In this document: piece by piece, positions 61,000 through 64,000 of the stretch
Layout: the number at the start of each line of letters is the position of its first letter
Position numbering within the stretch: the first letter of the stretch is position 1
Notes under the pieces: model-generated
What the model was told of the DNA's origin: nothing
Seen by the model: only the letters and a program-made list of their open reading frames with translations
Database searches by the model: none
Position numbers and translations under genes: made by a program
Source: Colletotrichum lupini
Taxonomy: Eukaryota; Ascomycota; Sordariomycetes; Glomerellales; Glomerellaceae
DNA: 64,000 bases
Direction of reading: 5' to 3'
NCBI RefSeq assembly: GCF_023278565.1
Contig: NC_064673.1
Span: 2,356,001 to 2,420,000, forward strand

Positions 61000-63900
61000 T
61001 CATGCATTAACGCCGCGTCGACCCCTTATACCTAATTGAGGCATATTCAAGGTACCTCCGCGTTGTCCCAGTCCTCCTGGAGAGCTCGCTTGCCAATTCA
61101 TCCAAGCAATTCTGGGCGGTTTCCCTGAAGCATCTTTCACGATGCCAGCCAGTGTTTCGTACATTTCAATAGAAGTCGCTCGATAACGAAGGTCGTCGGC
61201 GGTATCGCCTTGTAAGCTGCTGTTGGCGTCCGATCGAACAATGCTCGGGGTATCTGGGCCATCTGTCGCATGTAGAGTGGCGCTGCCTTGGGCACTGTCG
61301 CTTCCAGACGACTCTTTCCTCATCAGCTTGCTTACCTCTATGACTAGCAATCGTGTGCAAATGAGATCCAGCAACTTTCGAATTGCAGTGTTCGGCGGGC
61401 ATCTTGGGTCCCTTCTGATCCAATCCATCCACTTCTGAACACCAGGTTTAATGCTAGCCGCTCCGGTCACACCAGATCCATGTACATCGAAGAATTGCCG
61501 TGTCCTGTTCACGGGATGCGCTATGTCATCTCCAAATCGAAGCAGTGCCCCCTTTCCATAAAGAAGCCAAATCAGGAACTCCAAATAAATACAGCCGATG
61601 AACCAAACGTCATAACGTCGCGATCGTGGTAGCTTCTTAGTTAGCAGCAGTACGGCTTCAGGTGGCTCGTACATAACCGTTCCGTTCATCGTGCGTGTAG
61701 CTTCGTTACGCATCTCCGTCACTAAGATGTGAACTTTAGCCAGACCAACATCCGCAATGACGAGAAACGGCTGAGAAAACGGGTCGGAGCTCCTAGTGTT
61801 CTCAAAGCAAAGGATATTCTCTGGCTTCAGGTCCCCATGTCGACACGCGGAGTCCTTTGTCGAATGAAGCTTGTTAATCGCACTAGCCAGGCCACAGAGT
61901 TGATCAAGAGCCCAGCCAACAAAATCTGCATCTAGCTTACGAGGAGGTTCTCTTCCCCAGTAGTCTCGGAGGTTACCACCTACGGCCCACGGGAAAATAA
62001 TAAAGTACCGATCACCCCTTTTGTAGTAAGCGATTGCCTTGATGAGGTGCGGATGCTTCATTTCACGGATCATTTCTAGAACTCCTGCCTCAGCCTCGGC
62101 TGCGGCATGGTACTCTGCATCATTCATGCTGACATTTCTCAGCTCTTTCACTGCTACAATGGGATGTCCATTTGTGTCGACTGACAGGCGCTGTATCATG
62201 TAAGTGTCGCATCCATGAAGCCCTGGGCAATGCGTTGGTCGTGGGTTTGTGTGCGCTTACAAGTTTTGAGCTCTTCTCGAAATGAGACTGATGAATAGAC
62301 CACTTTCCCACCGTGCTGAAGTGACTTTCTCTGTATCCACCAGGTTGCTCTAAGAACGGCATTCGGTGTTCCTTTCGGAAGGAGTATCTGAATTGATGTT
62401 CGTTCAAGACCGGTGCAAGAAATTGCCATTGGTTGTCACAAAAGAGATACGGCGAAATAACGAATGCCCAAAACTTGTCGGCAAAAACCCTCTTGGTGAT
62501 CTCAGAATGGCCAGGTTCAGCGGATCGGGTTTTCACTTGCTTGCTTTTATCGACGAAGAGAGGTAGAATAGAGTCGACAAAATTGTGCTCGTAGAACAAG
62601 TCAATCCGTTCCGGGCGACTAAGGCAGGCAAGAACCGCGAAAACTCTCCTGGCCCCGGGCTTTCCACAAACGAAGGAGGCGATCTTTGATATCGTCTCTG
62701 GAGATTTGTTCGTTTGATATGATAGGGTGTCTTTGACCAACTGCGTAGTTACCTTCTCTTCCAAGAAGGAGTACGGAAGAAAGGTGTTGCCTCCGCATGT
62801 TCCTGCAGGAAGCTGTCTCGAGACTAATTGGCCCTGAAAGTTAGCTCCGTCGGGAATTCTGGAATCATGAAGGTGGCTCGAGCCTATGTCAGGCTCAGCG
62901 CTGGACGGTGTCATTTCTAGCACGGGTTCCGGATCCCAAGGAACTGCCCAACGTCATCAGCAGAAGGTACTATCGAAAATGTCTAGGCAGGAGGTTGTGG
63001 AAAGCTTACCTTCCGGGTTTTGGTCCTGAAAAACCAAGTCTGGCATTCCTTCAGCATCAATTCTAGTGTCTTCTGAGCCAGGGGAATCCCCCCACTGATT
63101 GCTACTTCCCGCTTTCGAGCTCACGGCGAAGTAATCAGCGGCAAGGTGCTCCGATTGAATGCCAAGATATTCACGCTCTTTGCTCGCCATGTCTGGCCAC
63201 GGCACTGAATACAAAGCAAATGAGTGAATATGTTCTGCAACATGACTTAACATAGCTTCAGGGTCGACTTCAGGATCGCCTGCTGAGCTTTCGGGACATA
63301 AGGGACACTAAGGGCGTTAAAACTTTTATTTCACTAGAACGAGAGGCCCATGTTTGCTTACTTGTTCAAGATGTAGCGGCGCGTTAGATGCTGACATTGA
63401 AACAACTGCCTCGATCTGGTCTGCGGAGATGTCATTGGCGTGCTCTCTCAGAAGATGTTCAACGTAAAGTTGCTCAACGTCGAATCTCTTGGGCTCAAGA
63501 CACGCCGAGCATAGCCAATATTGCCACTGATTGTGTTCTTCTGACATGTGCTTCAGCCACTCTTTTCGTGTGTCGTAGAGCTTCTCAGGACGTTCACAAG
63601 AACTCAAAACGCAGCTGTAAGGCATTATATCCTGCGTCAAATGCTTCCTGGATGTCAGTCAGTCAAGTGAGTCCCATGAATATGCCAATGCGAGTAACGA
63701 CTTACTTCCAACGTAGGCCCATTCCTGTAGCAAGCGGCAAAGTCTGGAGACAGCATGGACAACGAAATATTTCTTGGCCTTCTTTGACTTTAGGTGGCTT
63801 GGGATAAACAACCTTTGAACTGATAGAGGAAGGCGCAGTCATTGAAGCTTGGCTTGTCAAGGCGAGATTGATGGGATTCTGAATCGCAGTAGGCACAGAA

Positions 63901-64000
63901 CTTGCAGCAATTGTAGCAGCAGCAAAATGAGAAAGTATGTGCGGTGACTGTGCCGCGCCTTCGGTCGTCGGTAAGTTGACGGCGTTGCCTACTTCCTGGC
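61000..64000 (-). CDS. Zinc-finger module fused to a protein kinase (5' end outside window)
   Basis: Five exons inside the window, 64000-63706 (open at the edge), 63647-63362, 63307-63010, 62943-62261 and 62190-61000, keep one frame for about 917 residues. The first three carry a fungal C2H2-like array: FRCPCCLQ, YSCVLSSC with KHMSEEH, WLCSACLE with EHLLREH, and CPLCPESS with HVAEHIHSFAL. A linker of about 100 residues follows. The kinase has QWQFLAPVL before it, VAVKEL (ATP lysine, about 62143-62160), a catalytic loop HGDLKPENILCF (non-RD), IADVGLAKV in place of DFG, YEPPEA and a long C-terminal tail ending RRGVNA. The glycine-rich loop is poor (YRESHFSTVG). Two separate genes are possible if the intron 62944-63009 is not used. 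Function is unknown; signalling in non-self recognition is a guess from context. Confidence 0.75.

Overview
The window is nuclear DNA of a filamentous ascomycete (Pezizomycotina, most like a Sordariomycete). The evidence is many short GT-AG introns (about 50-90 nt), fungal-only families (Zn2Cys6 regulator, HET domain, caleosin, RGS-LOV), a tRNA-Ile with an intron at position 37/38, and two transposon blocks turned extremely AT-rich by repeat-induced point mutation (RIP). Gene models were built by eye from splice sites. Exon phases were checked to agree for all multi-exon models except the broken hydrolase.

Layout. (1) 11-15334 is an aromatic-catabolism cluster: a salicylate-hydroxylase-like FAD monooxygenase, a two-domain extradiol dioxygenase, a frame-broken fumarylacetoacetate-hydrolase-family gene, a Zn2Cys6 regulator and a phenol-hydroxylase-type FAD monooxygenase. 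A 4.9-kb DNA transposon with perfect 34-bp terminal inverted repeats and a RIP-destroyed interior sits between the regulator and the last enzyme. (2) 15.7-43 kb is ordinary euchromatin: a small coiled-coil protein, a multi-pass membrane protein, a caleosin, tRNA-Ile, a membrane-anchored GH3 beta-glucosidase, a HET protein, a D-serine dehydratase-like enzyme, an alanyl-tRNA editing protein, an amino-acid transporter and an RGS-LOV photoreceptor. Several gaps of 1-4 kb hold no gene I can support. (3) 46004-53599 is a complete but RIP-destroyed LTR retrotransposon (206-bp LTRs, target duplication GAGAC). A later solo LTR (51123-51312, target duplication ATTAT) is nested in it. (4) 54.6-64 kb is an accessory block: an ankyrin protein, a second HET protein whose 5' end looks damaged, and a gene cut by the right window edge whose exons join a zinc-finger module to a protein kinase.

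How the genes work together. The left cluster reads as a meta-cleavage route: ring hydroxylation by two flavoprotein monooxygenases, extradiol ring opening, then handling of the ring-fission product by the FAA-family enzyme, under one zinc-cluster regulator. The broken hydrolase and the inserted transposon suggest the route is decaying in this strain. The right block resembles fungal non-self recognition loci, and the zinc-finger/kinase fusion next to a HET gene is the best candidate for something little described.
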